Assembly (NCBI RefSeq): GCF_900157375.1
Contig: NZ_LT721901.1
Coordinates: 3,777,333 to 3,841,332, forward strand
Direction: 5' to 3'
Source: Mycobacterium rhizamassiliense
GTDB taxonomy: Bacteria > Actinomycetota > Actinomycetes > Mycobacteriales > Mycobacteriaceae
DNA: 64,000 bases
In this document: piece after piece, positions 63,020-64,000 of the stretch
Position numbering within the stretch: position 1 is the first letter of the stretch
How the letters are laid out: every line of letters begins with the position of its first letter
Made by a program: the position numbers and the translations under genes
Notes under the pieces: model-generated
What the model was told of the DNA's origin: nothing
Databases searched by the model: none
Seen by the model: the letters and a program-made list of their open reading frames with translations, nothing else

Positions 63020-64000
63020 TTACGGGCTGGTGGGCACTTTGGCAGCGATCTGCGCGGCGATACTGACGCCCTGGTCTGTCGTGTTGTGGCCGCATGCCGC
63101 CACGTCGACCACCACGTTGTTGCGCGCCGTGAGCGCCCGCTGGCATGTCCAGCCTTTGGTGCGTGGATTGGTTTCACTGTTGCTGAGCATTCCGTTGGCG
63201 GTGGACACGGGTCCCGTGTTCATCTCGACATTGTGGACGTTGTCGTGATAGCTGCGGTTGGCGCAGGCCTGCCAGCCTTGCGTCGAGGTGCTATAAAAAG
63301 CGGCCGCCGCAGCCGCCGAGGGAAACAACAACACAAACTGGTCGACGGCATGCGTGAAGTGCTGAGGCTCCTGAAGTGTCTGCCCGCGAAGGGCGGCAAA
63401 CCCACTCCCGTTGTAAACAGGCGCCTCTCCCGCGCCGCCCAGGGGTAAGCACTCGGGAGGCGACGAGGGATTGTCGAGACCGACATCTGCCAACGTCTTC
63501 CACGGTTGTTCGACGGTCATTCCGGTCGCGCCCATCGCGGCATTGATCTCGGCGGGGCTGAGCAGCAGTCCATCGAGCGCGGCCTCTTCGACCGGTTTCG
63601 GTGGGGGCGGCGGTGGGGGTGGTGGCATGGCGGCCGGCGTGCTTGACGTTGCGGACTGTGCGGACCCGGACGGCTGCAGCTGATAGATGACGACGCCCGA
63701 GACCAGCACGACGACCGCGACGATGATTGCGGCGATCAGGCCCGGGCGGCCGCGGGGTGGCCACCACGACCGGCCATTTTTTGTCATGTCGGGCGGCGGG
63801 CCGACGACTGGGCCTTGTTGAGTCGCGGCGAGGCTCAGGTCGGCGGCCTCGGTTGCGGGCATCTTCGGCGCAGCGGGTGTGGCCACGAAAGCTGCAGGCG
63901 CGCGCAGATTTTCGGTCGGCTGGGCAATCGGTGCCGTGACGGCATTCTGAGCGGCGCTGGCCAGCTCGACGGTTGTCGCGTATCGCTGGTCGGGATCTTT
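63020..64000 (-). CDS. PknH-type Ser/Thr protein kinase, C-terminal part (runs off window end)
   Basis: The frame is open to the window edge. The edge encodes KDPDQRYATTVELASAAQ, the typical end of a mycobacterial kinase catalytic domain. Then come a Pro-rich juxtamembrane stretch, a membrane helix (LIAAIIVAVVVLVSGVVIY) and an extracellular PknH-like sensor domain of about 190 residues. That domain has four cysteines (PECLPL, WQACAN, WTCQRA, AACGHN), as in the two-disulfide PknH sensor fold. The kinase domain itself lies outside the window, so activity and autophosphorylation sites cannot be read. The GTG 63886 seen as a possible start is internal. Confidence 0.85.
   Translation of the reverse strand, partial: KDPDQRYATTVELASAAQNAVTAPIAQPTENLRAPAAFVATPAAPKMPATEAADLSLAATQQGPVVGPPPDMTKNGRSWWPPRGRPGLIAAIIVAVVVLVSGVVIYQLQPSGSAQSATSSTPAAMPPPPPPPPPKPVEEAALDGLLLSPAEINAAMGATGMTVEQPWKTLADVGLDNPSSPPECLPLGGAGEAPVYNGSGFAALRGQTLQEPQHFTHAVDQFVLLFPSAAAAAAFYSTSTQGWQACANRSYHDNVHNVEMNTGPVSTANGMLSNSETNPRTKGWTCQRALTARNNVVVDVAACGHNTTDQGVSIAAQIAAKVPTSP

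Overview
The window is a GC-rich stretch of a mycobacterial chromosome. The gene order matches, in inverted orientation, the segment known in Mycobacterium tuberculosis as roughly Rv2507 down to Rv2439c: lipase - WS/DGAT - plsC - plsB - ABC-F - NAD-glutamate dehydrogenase - glbO - pepN - rpiB - nei - lipP - tig - clpP1P2 - clpX - korAB - mobA - rpfE - valS - folC - ndk - rne - rplU - rpmA - obg - proB. Several loci differ from that reference: there are no IS6110 copies, a CopD/CtaG fusion follows plsB, and small secreted proteins and a TetR/P450 pair are present. This suggests a non-tuberculous, probably slow-growing Mycobacterium. The species cannot be fixed from the sequence alone.

Layout. 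0-3.5 kb: end of a proline-rich membrane protein, a small secreted protein, an acyl-CoA synthetase, a cutinase-like esterase and tRNA-Arg. 3.7-12.8 kb: glycerolipid block with a lipase broken by a 35-bp tandem duplication, a WS/DGAT acyltransferase, PlsC, PlsB and the CopD-CtaG protein. 12.9-14.1 kb: a decayed DUF222/HNH endonuclease gene. 14.4-22.6 kb: SSB-like protein, EttA-type ABC-F, the 180-kDa glutamate dehydrogenase, a hotdog thioesterase and a partner. 22.6-30.6 kb: FAD oxidoreductase, alpha-glucosidase, GlbO, HNH protein, CtaJ-like small membrane protein, a conserved protein, a C39-like secreted protein and PepN. 30.7-34.6 kb: Mrx2-like DsbA-fold protein, RpiB, Nei, two tandem small secreted Trp/Pro-rich proteins and LipP. 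34.7-40.7 kb: tRNA-Gly, tRNA-Pro, the protein-quality block tig-clpP1-clpP2-clpX, and an MFS protein without an obvious start. 41-46 kb: 2-oxoacid:ferredoxin oxidoreductase korAB, mobA, a 1.1-kb AT-richer regulatory gap with a perfect CRP palindrome, and rpfE. 46-60 kb: DUF4331 protein, a saccharopine-dehydrogenase-like protein, then the valS-folC-DUF4233-ndk-rne-rplU-rpmA-obg-proB housekeeping run. 60-64 kb: a TetR regulator divergent from a cytochrome P450 over a 28-bp palindrome, a sirtuin, and the C-terminal half of a PknH-type Ser/Thr kinase cut by the window end.

Many neighbours are translationally coupled by ATGA or GTGA overlaps (WS/DGAT-plsC-plsB, gdh-thioesterase, clpP1-clpP2, korA-korB, valS-folC-DUF4233, obg-proB), so they are probably operons. 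The most unusual signals are the 35-bp duplication in the lipase, the multiply broken HNH gene, a CPWA (rather than CPWC) active site in the Mrx2 homologue, the start-less MFS gene, the tandem secreted Trp-rich proteins, the rpfE leader region and the TetR/P450 operator. I found no CRISPR array, prophage, insertion sequence or clearly new multi-gene system.
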